Source: JBCCQL01 sp039414355 (lineage in GTDB: Bacteria > Planctomycetota > Planctomycetia > Pirellulales > Lacipirellulaceae). Taken from it: DNA of 55,065 bases. The notes beneath the pieces are model-generated. The model was not told the origin of the DNA and made no database searches. It saw nothing but the letters and a program-made list of their open reading frames with translations. Shown in pieces: positions 49,094 through 55,065 of the stretch. The stretch lies in contig JBCDJN010000021.1 in assembly GCA_039414355.1 (NCBI GenBank), positions 1 to 55,065 of the forward strand, in the 5' to 3' direction. The translations under genes and the position numbers were made by a program. Numbering within the stretch: position 1 is the first letter of the stretch; the number at the start of each line of letters is the position of its first letter.

Positions 49094-50971
49094 TTAGGCC
49101 GCTTGGCGTCCTTGGCCGTTCGGGTCGGTGTCGGCGGCGGTGCGGCCCGTCCGGGCGCTCAGCAACTGGATCGCCGCCGAGAGGCTCATGAGCGTCTCTT
49201 CCAGGTTGTGGCCGCGCGAGAGGGCGTTGAGGTTCTGGTTGAGCGCGTCCTGCAGCTCGCGGACTTGGTCGGTCGACTCGACCACCTTCAGCAGCACCTC
49301 GCCCTGCTTCACCAGCTGCTCCTGGTGCGCGATGGTTACCGACGCCGACTCGGAGACCGACTCGTGCATGCCGCGGAGCACCTGCTCGCTGCGGCCGATG
49401 AGCTTCTCCTGCCGGTCGGCGGCCAGGACCATCGCCTCGCCAAGGGCGGCTTCCACTTCGGAAAGGTGCCGGCGGTTCTCGCTGGCCAGTTCTTGCTCGG
49501 CGCTGGTGAGCGATTCGCCGTGTTTCTGCAGCGCCTCGACCAGCAGCTCGGCCATGCGCTCCAAGCCGGTGCGCAGGTTGCCCAGCAGCTCGCGGGCTCC
49601 GCCTTCGAGCTGAGCGGTGTGCTGCTTGGCGGCTTCGCCCACCATCTGAGCGACCGACTGCGAGACCGCCGTGGCCGCCTCCGCCTGCTTGGTGGCGGCG
49701 TCTTGCATCGTGGCGAGCTGGTGGGTGAGCACGTCGCCCACGGTGGTGAGCTGCGCGGTGAGGCCAGACGAAACGGCTTCGCATTGCTTGGCGATCGCCT
49801 CGCCGGTGGCGGCCGATTGGGCGGCCAGGTCGGCGTGCGTCGCTTGGCTCTGGGCGGTGATGGTCTGCGAGGCGAGCGCCAACTGCTCCGCCACGGCGGT
49901 GGTGACCACGGCCGTTTGCTTCTCGACGGCGCCGCTGAGCGCCTGGGCCTGCCCGGCGAGCGCGGTGTTGAGCTGATCGAGCTGCCGCTCGACGCCGGTG
50001 GTCAGCCCCGTGGCGTGGTCGGTGAGGCCCTTGCGTAGGCCCTGCTCCAGCCCGGCGGTGAGCTGCTTGCCGGCGGAGGTAGTGGCTTCCGTCCAGTGCT
50101 GGCGGGTCTCGTCGATGGTGTCTCGCCAGAGGTCGGCTTGGCGGCCGGCCATGACTTCGACGGCGCGGACCACTTCGTCGCACATGCGATTGATGGCGGC
50201 CACGTTGGGGTCGGTCGCGGAGCCGATCACTTCAAACCGGCCAATGAACTCTTGCTCCATCCGCTTGCCGGTCTTCACCAGCAGCGTGTCCTCGAGGCGT
50301 TCGACAATCAGCTTCGCGAAGACAAGCACGATGGACAGCGCGAGTGCGAGCGCCGTGGTGCTAAACGCCGAGCTGAGGTTGAAGATGACGCCTTCGAGCG
50401 AGGCTTCGAGCTGGTCCGGGTTGATCGAGAGCTTGCCGATGGCCTGCGTGATGCCGATCACCGTACCCAAGAAACCCAACAGCGGAACCACGCCGGTGAT
50501 GACCCGCACCATGGCGTAGCCGGCGTTCATCCGCTCGTAGTCGGCCTCCTCCAGGTCGCGGAGCTGCTTCTCAACGTTGTCAGCCGACTCGGCTCGGCTG
50601 ACGTACAAGAGCACCGCCCGCAGCCGCTGCACGAGGTAGGTGTTCTTGAGCCAGCTGGGCTGCTCGTCGAGCTGCCCGGCCAGCACGGGGGCGTCGAGGG
50701 CGGGCTGGCCGCCGGCGCGGATGGGGTCGATGAGCGGCCGGCCCAGCACGCCGAACTGCCCGAGCAGGCTCATGCCGCGGACCGCCAGCGCCGCCATGCC
50801 GACGAAGAACGCGGCCGTGGTGAGGCGGTGGATATCGGTCTCGACGAAGTAGCTATCGAGCCAAGCGCTGCCAACGAAGCGGAGGATCGCCTCGAAGACG
50901 AGCCACGCCAGCATGCCCCACACCAGGGGTGAGCGGAGCAACCAATCGCTGACTTGGTTGATGCGTGACAT
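49094..50971 (-). CDS. MotA/TolQ/ExbB-type proton channel protein with long coiled-coil tail
   Basis: A 625-residue protein whose first 260 residues hold the motor channel: helices at about 17-36 and 51-69, a cytoplasmic loop, then two helices at about 155-180 (RVITGVVPLLGFLGTVIGIT) and 200-222 (SSAFSTTALALALSIVLVFA) that carry the TolQ/ExbB signature. Residues 260-600 are a long, Ala/Gln/Thr-rich cytoplasmic coiled coil with periodic repeats, unlike TolQ or ExbB themselves. It is the first gene of a three-gene operon with two TolR-like partners. The tail length recalls the ZorA subunit of Zorya systems, but the other Zorya genes are absent. Confidence 0.87.
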   Translation of the reverse strand: MSRINQVSDWLLRSPLVWGMLAWLVFEAILRFVGSAWLDSYFVETDIHRLTTAAFFVGMAALAVRGMSLLGQFGVLGRPLIDPIRAGGQPALDAPVLAGQLDEQPSWLKNTYLVQRLRAVLLYVSRAESADNVEKQLRDLEEADYERMNAGYAMVRVITGVVPLLGFLGTVIGITQAIGKLSINPDQLEASLEGVIFNLSSAFSTTALALALSIVLVFAKLIVERLEDTLLVKTGKRMEQEFIGRFEVIGSATDPNVAAINRMCDEVVRAVEVMAGRQADLWRDTIDETRQHWTEATTSAGKQLTAGLEQGLRKGLTDHATGLTTGVERQLDQLNTALAGQAQALSGAVEKQTAVVTTAVAEQLALASQTITAQSQATHADLAAQSAATGEAIAKQCEAVSSGLTAQLTTVGDVLTHQLATMQDAATKQAEAATAVSQSVAQMVGEAAKQHTAQLEGGARELLGNLRTGLERMAELLVEALQKHGESLTSAEQELASENRRHLSEVEAALGEAMVLAADRQEKLIGRSEQVLRGMHESVSESASVTIAHQEQLVKQGEVLLKVVESTDQVRELQDALNQNLNALSRGHNLEETLMSLSAAIQLLSARTGRTAADTDPNGQGRQAA

Positions 50972-51374
50972 GCCGGCAGCCTTGGGATGGATAGGTAGCG
51001 GAAGCGGGGGGCGGACGCGTGCCCTCGGTAGGCGCGGTCCACCTAACCGTCGTGATCGGCTCCATCGCTACAGACGGATGAGCCAAACTCGCGCGGCGCC
51101 GGGCGCTAGCATCGCGGGCGGTGCGGGCGGCCGCGCAACCGGCAGAACCGGAAAAGTTTGCAGGCGGTCCGCGGCGATGCGGCCGATGAAGTTACCTGCC
51201 GGCACTCCTCACCAACGCGGGCCGGCTGCAGCGAGAGAAACAGCGGGAGTTGCCCAGGGGGGCGCAGCCCGGCCGGAAGTGCTCGTCACCCGGCCGGGCT
51301 GCATTTTTGCATGGCCGGTCAGCGGCCGGCAGCAGGCAGGAGTGCTCGGCTCCGTGGCTGGCACTTCTGGCTTC
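50972..51374. other. 400-base spacer with an orphan terminator
   Basis: No credible protein gene is seen. It must hold the promoter of the TolQ/TolR-like operon (minus strand, near 50972-51060). The part from 51100 to 51310 is GC-rich and structured, and ends in an intrinsic terminator on the plus strand (51264-51307) although no plus-strand gene precedes it. A short 7-bp array at 51363-51383 ends the spacer at the queD stop codon. A small plus-strand RNA is possible. Confidence 0.45.
51264..51307 (+). terminator. Intrinsic terminator with no upstream gene
   Basis: Thirteen bases at 51264-51276 pair perfectly with 51290-51302 around a 13-base loop, followed by A and TTTTT at 51304-51308. On the plus strand this is a strong rho-independent terminator. 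Both flanking genes are on the minus strand and the minus orientation has no T-run, so it would end an unannotated plus-strand transcript. Confidence 0.7.
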
Positions 51375-51383
51375 TCACTTCTG
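51363..51383. repeat. 7-bp tandem array at the end of queD
   Basis: Three 7-bp units read ACTTCTG, GCTTCTC, ACTTCTG (on the minus strand CAGAAGT, GAGAAGC, CAGAAGT). The stop codon and the last two residues of queD lie in the array. Confidence 0.7.
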
Positions 51384-51788
51384 ACGCTTGCCTTGGTAGG
51401 CCGCGTAGCAGTTGGGCGTTTCCCACAGGCGGGCTTCGACGATCGGAAAGCCGGCTTCTTCGGTCACCTGGTAGATCACCCGGGCGATGTTCTCGGCTGT
51501 TGGGTTTTGGTCGAGCAGGTAGAGCGGCTCGCCCATCTCTGCCAGCACCGGCGCCGCCGGGTCGTCACGGTGCAGGATCATGCGGTGATCCAGGTTCTCG
51601 TCGATCCACTTCGCAACGACCCGCTTGATGTCGCCGAAGTCGAGCAGCATGCCCCGCTCGTCGAGCGAATCGCCCTGGAGCGTGATGATCGCCTTGCCAT
51701 TGTGCCCGTGAAGGTGCCGGCACTTGCCCTCGTAGTTGAGCAGGCGGTGTCCGTAGCAGAAGTCGATCTGTCGGCTGACAACGTGCAT
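51375..51788 (-). CDS. queD: 6-carboxy-5,6,7,8-tetrahydropterin synthase
   Basis: A 137-residue enzyme of queuosine and other 7-deazapurine synthesis, making 6-carboxytetrahydropterin from dihydroneopterin triphosphate. The zinc histidines are in YGHRL and HLHGH, and the catalytic cysteine is in EGKCRHLHGHNGK. Glu in WETPNCYAAY near residue 122 positions the pterin. Length and motifs match bacterial QueD. The ATG at 51788 is preceded by a TTG that could also start; neither has a good Shine-Dalgarno sequence. No other queuosine genes are in the window. The last residues fall in a short 7-bp repeat array. Confidence 0.94.
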   Translation of the reverse strand: MHVVSRQIDFCYGHRLLNYEGKCRHLHGHNGKAIITLQGDSLDERGMLLDFGDIKRVVAKWIDENLDHRMILHRDDPAAPVLAEMGEPLYLLDQNPTAENIARVIYQVTEEAGFPIVEARLWETPNCYAAYQGKRQK

Positions 51789-52085
51789 CAAGGGGAGTCG
51801 CGTTCGGGTGGGAGTGGGCGCGGGTGGTCCGGCATTCGGTGAGCCGCAGGCCAGGGGCCAGCCTGTCCAGTGTATTGCTCATAACCCTCACGCCAAACGG
51901 GGCGCCACTTTCACGCGGCTCGCGGGCCGATTCTCGCAAGGGTTCTGCGGGAATTCGGGGCTTGCTGTGCGAAATGCATCACCGGGCACGGCGCAAAGTT
52001 GTGTCAGATTTTGAGTCTGCGCGTAGACTGAGGGTACTTCTCCACGGAACTTTCTTTAGAGCTTCTTCGCAGCCCCGCAGGCGTA
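51789..52085. other. Divergent spacer between queD and the PEP-CTERM protease gene
   Basis: About 300 bases with no credible gene. It must carry promoters for both directions. A promoter-like pair and a small inverted repeat are at 51999-52029, upstream of the protease gene. Nothing else is recognised. Confidence 0.4.
51999..52029 (+). promoter_or_regulatory. Candidate promoter with small inverted repeat before the protease gene
   Basis: TTGTGT (51999-52004) and TAGACT (52024-52029) are 19 bases apart. AGTCT at 52014-52018 and AGACT at 52025-52029 form an inverted pair overlapping the -10 position, as an operator might. The spacing is longer than ideal and the call is weak. Confidence 0.25.
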
Positions 52086-53510
52086 ATGAGAGTGCTAGGC
52101 GTGACTTTTCGCAGCTCGATCAGCGCGGCCGCGTCGTGCGGCTTGGCCGTGGCGATCGCGGCCGCCTTGGCCACCAGCTCCGAGGCGGTGGTCGTCAATT
52201 ACATCCTGGGCGTCCACGATGGGCAGCCCGGCCCGCCGCAAACCACGCCGGTCAACATCACCGCCCCGGCGGACGACCCCGGTTGGTATCGCGTGCCCAA
52301 TCCCGGCGATAGCAACGCCGGTATCTACATGGGCAACCAATGGATGCTCAGCGCTCGGCATGTAAGCGTTCCCGACTTTGTGACGCTGCCCAGCGGTGAC
52401 TACCCGTTCATCCCCGGTTCGCTGATCACGCTCTCGAACCCGACCAACACCGGCCGCACGCTCTCGACCGATTCCGATTTGATGCTCTACCGCATCGGGG
52501 TGCACCCCGAAACGGGGCTGGCGCCGGAAGACCAGGACGTGAACATCGCGAACGATCCCTTCGGCGATGGCTTGGTCCAGCTTATCGACAGCGTGCCTAG
52601 CGCCGGGACCGACGTCACCATGATTGGCAACGGCGCGGCGCGGGTTGTTCAGCCCAGCCAAACCAACGGCCACTGGCACTCGCCGCTGGGAACGCTGCAC
52701 GGCGTGGACGCCCAGGGCGGGCAGGACCCGGCCCGGGAGAAGACGTGGGGGACCAATGAAGTCAGCCCGGCAACGGTGACCACGGGCCTGCCCCGCCTCG
52801 ACGGTCTGCGGTTCATCACCGACATCAACGGGCGTGAGGTGGTCTCGCTCGCCACGCAGTTCAACACCACCGAGTACTCGGGCGTGGCCCGAGGCGTTGG
52901 CACGCCCACGCTCTACGAAGCCCACGCCAAAGGGGGCGATTCCGGCGGGCCCGTCTTTGTGAAGGAGACGGTGCCCGTTGATCCGCTCAACCCGAGCGGC
53001 GCCACAACCGAAGAGTGGCGCCTGGCGGGCGTCTTGCACGCCACGCAAAACAAGTCCGGCACCAACGGGGATTCGCGGCCGCCGCGCGTGGCCGTCTTCG
53101 GCGATGTCACCATCTTCACGGACCTGTCAAACACCCATTACAGCGGCCAGATCGAAGCCCTGCTCGCCAACGACTACGACCTGTTCGAGTCGATCTCGGG
53201 CGTGACGCCCAACCTGAACGGCTACAGCATGGCCGGCGACATTAACCTGGACGGGGCGATCAACAATCAGGACGTCGACGCGTTTGTTGCCGGTTGGGGG
53301 TTGTCGCAGGCCGAGGGCGATGTCTATTCGTGGACGCAGGGCGACCTCAATCTGGACGGCAAGACCGACGCGTTCGACTTTGTCCTCCTACGCGAGGCGT
53401 TGCCGAACTCCGCCGGCTTCACCCTGGCGTCCATCGGCGTAGTTCCTGAGCCGGGCACGGCGGCGATGCTCTTCTTGTTGGCGCCGCTGGCGTCGCGACG
53501 GCGCCGGTAG
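52086..53510 (+). CDS. Secreted trypsin-like serine protease with dockerin repeats and PEP-CTERM
   Basis: A 474-residue extracellular protein. A signal peptide (1-34) is followed by a chymotrypsin-like domain with the triad His92 (SARHVS), Asp131 (STDSDLMLYRI) and Ser near 286 in GGDSGGPVF. Two dockerin-like calcium repeats follow, DINLDGAINNQDVDAF and DLNLDGKTDAFDFVLL (about 380-440). A PEP-CTERM tail closes it: VVPEPGT near 454, a hydrophobic helix and RRRR. The layout is enzyme, dockerin, anchor. It may mature or turn over surface proteins. The ATG is the first in the frame and no strong Shine-Dalgarno is visible. It is not near the glycan locus but shares its sorting signal. Confidence 0.9.
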   Translation: MRVLGVTFRSSISAAASCGLAVAIAAALATSSEAVVVNYILGVHDGQPGPPQTTPVNITAPADDPGWYRVPNPGDSNAGIYMGNQWMLSARHVSVPDFVTLPSGDYPFIPGSLITLSNPTNTGRTLSTDSDLMLYRIGVHPETGLAPEDQDVNIANDPFGDGLVQLIDSVPSAGTDVTMIGNGAARVVQPSQTNGHWHSPLGTLHGVDAQGGQDPAREKTWGTNEVSPATVTTGLPRLDGLRFITDINGREVVSLATQFNTTEYSGVARGVGTPTLYEAHAKGGDSGGPVFVKETVPVDPLNPSGATTEEWRLAGVLHATQNKSGTNGDSRPPRVAVFGDVTIFTDLSNTHYSGQIEALLANDYDLFESISGVTPNLNGYSMAGDINLDGAINNQDVDAFVAGWGLSQAEGDVYSWTQGDLNLDGKTDAFDFVLLREALPNSAGFTLASIGVVPEPGTAAMLFLLAPLASRRRR

Positions 53511-53597
53511 GGCGTGGCCGTGCCCTTGCATTCGGCCGGGGCGCCGGCATGATGCGTGGCTTGTCACCAAGCCGCCCGCCGCCCCAAGCGTCTCCCC

Positions 53598-54689
53598 ATG
53601 AGCATCCACGCCACACGCCGCCGCAAGCTGCGGCAGGCGATGAAGAAGCAGAACGCCCCGGCGTTGCTGGTCACCAAGGTCGTCAACGTGACGTACCTGA
53701 CCGGCTTCACGGGCGACTCTAGCTACCTGATCGTCACGCCGGACACCGAGCTGCTGATCAGCGACTCGCGGTACAGCATCCAGCTTGACGAAGACTGCCC
53801 CGATCTCGCCGTCTACGAGCGGAAGACCGGCCAGAAGATGCTCGATGCGATGGTCGACGCGCTCGGCTCGCTCGAGGTCACCGAGCTGGCCGTTGAGGCC
53901 GACGCGATGACCATCGGCGAGTACCGCCGGCTGGACGGCGCGACCGAGAAGACCTCGCTCTCGCCCGCGAGCGGCATGGTCGAAGGCCTTCGCACGATCA
54001 AGGACAAGACCGAGATCGAAGCCACGCGACTCGCGTGCCTTCAGGCGCGGCGGGCGTTTGAGGTGGTCCGCGCCAGCCTCACGCCCGACATGACCGAGAA
54101 GCAGGTTGCCGCGGACCTGGAGCATCAGGTGCGGCGGTTCGGCGGCGCCGGGCTGAGCTTCCCGCCGATCGTCGGCGTCGGCCCCCGCGGCGCCCTGCCG
54201 CACGGCACGCCGAGCGATCGCCGGATTGGCGACGACCCCTTCGTGCTCATCGACTGGGGCGCCAACTCCGGCCTGTACGTGAGCGACCTGACCCGCGTGC
54301 TGATCACGGGCAAGCCGCCCGCCAAGCTGCGGAAGGTGTACGAGACGGTGCTCGAGGCGCAGCTCGCCGCCATCGACGCCATCAGCCCCGGCGCCAAGTG
54401 CGAGGACGTGGACGCCGTCGCGCGGAAGATCATCACCAAGGCGGGCTACGGCAAGAACTTCGGCCACGGCCTGGGGCATGGCACGGGGCTGGAGATCCAC
54501 GAGTCGCCGCGGATGAGCCCCAGCGTCGAGGGCGAGCTCGCCCCCGGCATGATTGTGACCGTCGAACCTGGCATCTACCTGCCCGGCTGGGGCGGCGTGC
54601 GGATTGAAGACGACATCCTTGTCACCAAGACCGGCCACGAAGTGCTGACCGACGTCCCCAAGCAGTGGGACGAGGCGTTTGTGGGCTAA
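53598..54689 (+). CDS. M24-family aminopeptidase P / Xaa-Pro dipeptidase
   Basis: A 363-residue metallopeptidase that cleaves Xaa-Pro bonds in the cytoplasm. The N-terminal creatinase-like domain (1-130) is followed by the pita-bread catalytic domain with all metal ligands: two aspartates in DWGANSGLYVSDLTR, His in GHGLGHGTGLEIHE, Glu in VTVEPGIYLP and Glu in GVRIEDDILVT. Start at the ATG at 53598, which gives the usual basic N terminus; a longer in-frame start at 53556 adds 14 residues. It is directly upstream of the biotin carrier gene, an arrangement shared by many bacteria (pepP/pepQ then accB). A small hairpin lies between them. Confidence 0.94.
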   Translation: MSIHATRRRKLRQAMKKQNAPALLVTKVVNVTYLTGFTGDSSYLIVTPDTELLISDSRYSIQLDEDCPDLAVYERKTGQKMLDAMVDALGSLEVTELAVEADAMTIGEYRRLDGATEKTSLSPASGMVEGLRTIKDKTEIEATRLACLQARRAFEVVRASLTPDMTEKQVAADLEHQVRRFGGAGLSFPPIVGVGPRGALPHGTPSDRRIGDDPFVLIDWGANSGLYVSDLTRVLITGKPPAKLRKVYETVLEAQLAAIDAISPGAKCEDVDAVARKIITKAGYGKNFGHGLGHGTGLEIHESPRMSPSVEGELAPGMIVTVEPGIYLPGWGGVRIEDDILVTKTGHEVLTDVPKQWDEAFVG

Positions 54690-54704
54690 AGCGACCAGGA
54701 AACG

Positions 54705-54718
54705 CCCCGTTAGCGGGG
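54705..54718 (+). terminator. Small hairpin between the peptidase and accB genes
   Basis: CCCCG at 54705-54709 pairs with CGGGG at 54714-54718 around TTAG, 16 bases after the peptidase stop. It is too short, and lacks a T-run, to be a sure terminator; the two genes may still be cotranscribed. Confidence 0.25.
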
Positions 54719-54820
54719 GATTGCTCCGTTCGCCGGGGATTGTGACCCCAATGGCCGGTTTGCTACCTTGCGACAGCAATTCTCGACGACCCAACCCCCC
54801 AAGCGTGCTCCAGGCGCAGC

Positions 54821-55065
54821 ATGGCAAAAGACTCTGAGACCGAAGGCACGGGCGACAGCCCGAATGTGGTGTTTAACGTCGGCAAAGTCCGGCGTTTGGT
54901 CGAGCTGATGAACACGCACGACCTGGCCGAGATCGACCTGAAGCAGGGCGACCAGCGGATCCGCCTCCGCCGCGGGCCCGAGCCGGCCCAGATGACCTTC
55001 ACCCCGGCGGCCGCCCCCATGCCCGCCGCGGCCCCGGCCGCTGCGCCGGCCCCCGCCGCCCCCGC
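54821..55065 (+). CDS. accB: Biotin carboxyl carrier protein of acetyl-CoA carboxylase (partial, 3' end outside)
   Basis: The first 81 residues of a BCCP. The helical start VVFNVGKVRRLVELMNTHDL and DLAEIDLKQGDQRIRLRRG match the N-terminal domain of bacterial AccB, and the Ala/Pro-rich hinge (about 57 onward) begins before the window edge. The biotinyl domain with its EAMKM motif would lie beyond it. The protein carries CO2 between biotin carboxylase and carboxyltransferase in fatty acid synthesis. The gene upstream encodes an M24 peptidase, and accC usually follows. An acidic lead-in (MAKDSETEGTGDSP) is slightly longer than in E. coli. Confidence 0.92.
   Translation, partial: MAKDSETEGTGDSPNVVFNVGKVRRLVELMNTHDLAEIDLKQGDQRIRLRRGPEPAQMTFTPAAAPMPAAAPAAAPAPAAP

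Noticed and set aside
46153..50971. Zorya-type defence system
   Set aside because: Only the channel-plus-tail resemblance to ZorA is there. The partners lack a visible OmpA-like peptidoglycan-binding signature and no ZorC, ZorD or ZorE gene lies nearby. The neighbours are housekeeping genes.

Overview
The window comes from a GC-rich planctomycete, most likely order Pirellulales and probably close to Lacipirellulaceae. This is inferred from gene content. There are two DUF1559 proteins with a prepilin-type N terminus and an H-X9-DG motif, three PEP-CTERM proteins with dockerin-type repeats in or near them, a sulfatase, a DUF1080 protein, a PQQ-like propeller protein with an N-terminal membrane region, a planctomycete-type ECF sigma factor next to a FecR-like membrane protein, and a TolQ/TolR-like trio. 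No rRNA, tRNA, CRISPR array, transposase or phage gene was seen.

Layout. 0-5 kb: a partial gene end, a DUF1559 pseudopilin, a magnesium-chelatase-like AAA+ ATPase and a PQQ-like propeller protein. 5-9.3 kb: a loosely packed accessory stretch with a HEAT-repeat protein of lower GC, two proteins of unknown function, a small membrane protein and a duplicated 3' fragment of the neighbouring carbonic anhydrase gene. 9.3-20.5 kb: beta-carbonic anhydrase, a CPA2 cation/proton antiporter, a CsrA-receiver fusion, pyruvate:ferredoxin oxidoreductase (NifJ), a sulfatase, a zinc-ribbon membrane protein and a DUF1080 protein.

20.6-38.5 kb is the most coherent block, with every gene on the plus strand. It starts with an ECF sigma factor translationally coupled to a FecR-like membrane protein. 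These are followed by a secreted PEP-CTERM protein, a DUF1559 pseudopilin, two small putative lipoproteins, a giant secreted GH13 amylase with dockerin repeats and PEP-CTERM, a second PEP-CTERM protein that is a paralogue of the first but has a dockerin pair inserted in it, a lipoprotein GH13 amylase, and a MalE-MalF fusion with MalG and MalK. Read together, this is an alpha-glucan (starch, glycogen or maltodextrin) locus: surface hydrolysis, periplasmic or membrane-bound trimming, then ABC import. The surface PEP-CTERM and pseudopilin proteins may hold the enzymes or the polymer.

38.5-55 kb is mostly housekeeping: an MFS transporter, DapB, threonine synthase, a DksA/TraR zinc-finger protein, signal peptidase II, an Rrf2-type regulator, the TolQ/TolR-like operon, QueD, a secreted PEP-CTERM trypsin-like protease, an M24 aminopeptidase and the start of the acetyl-CoA carboxylase biotin carrier gene.

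The most unusual signal is in the spacers rather than the genes. At least five places carry short arrays with a period of about 7 bp (a sixth has period 10), built from unrelated unit sequences. Several are arranged as inverted arms. They bracket malG and a 123-aa gene, and in three places they run into coding sequence. Other points of interest are the CsrA-receiver fusion, the carbonic anhydrase duplication, an orphan intrinsic terminator at 51.3 kb, and a small membrane ORF directly behind nifJ with no usual start codon.
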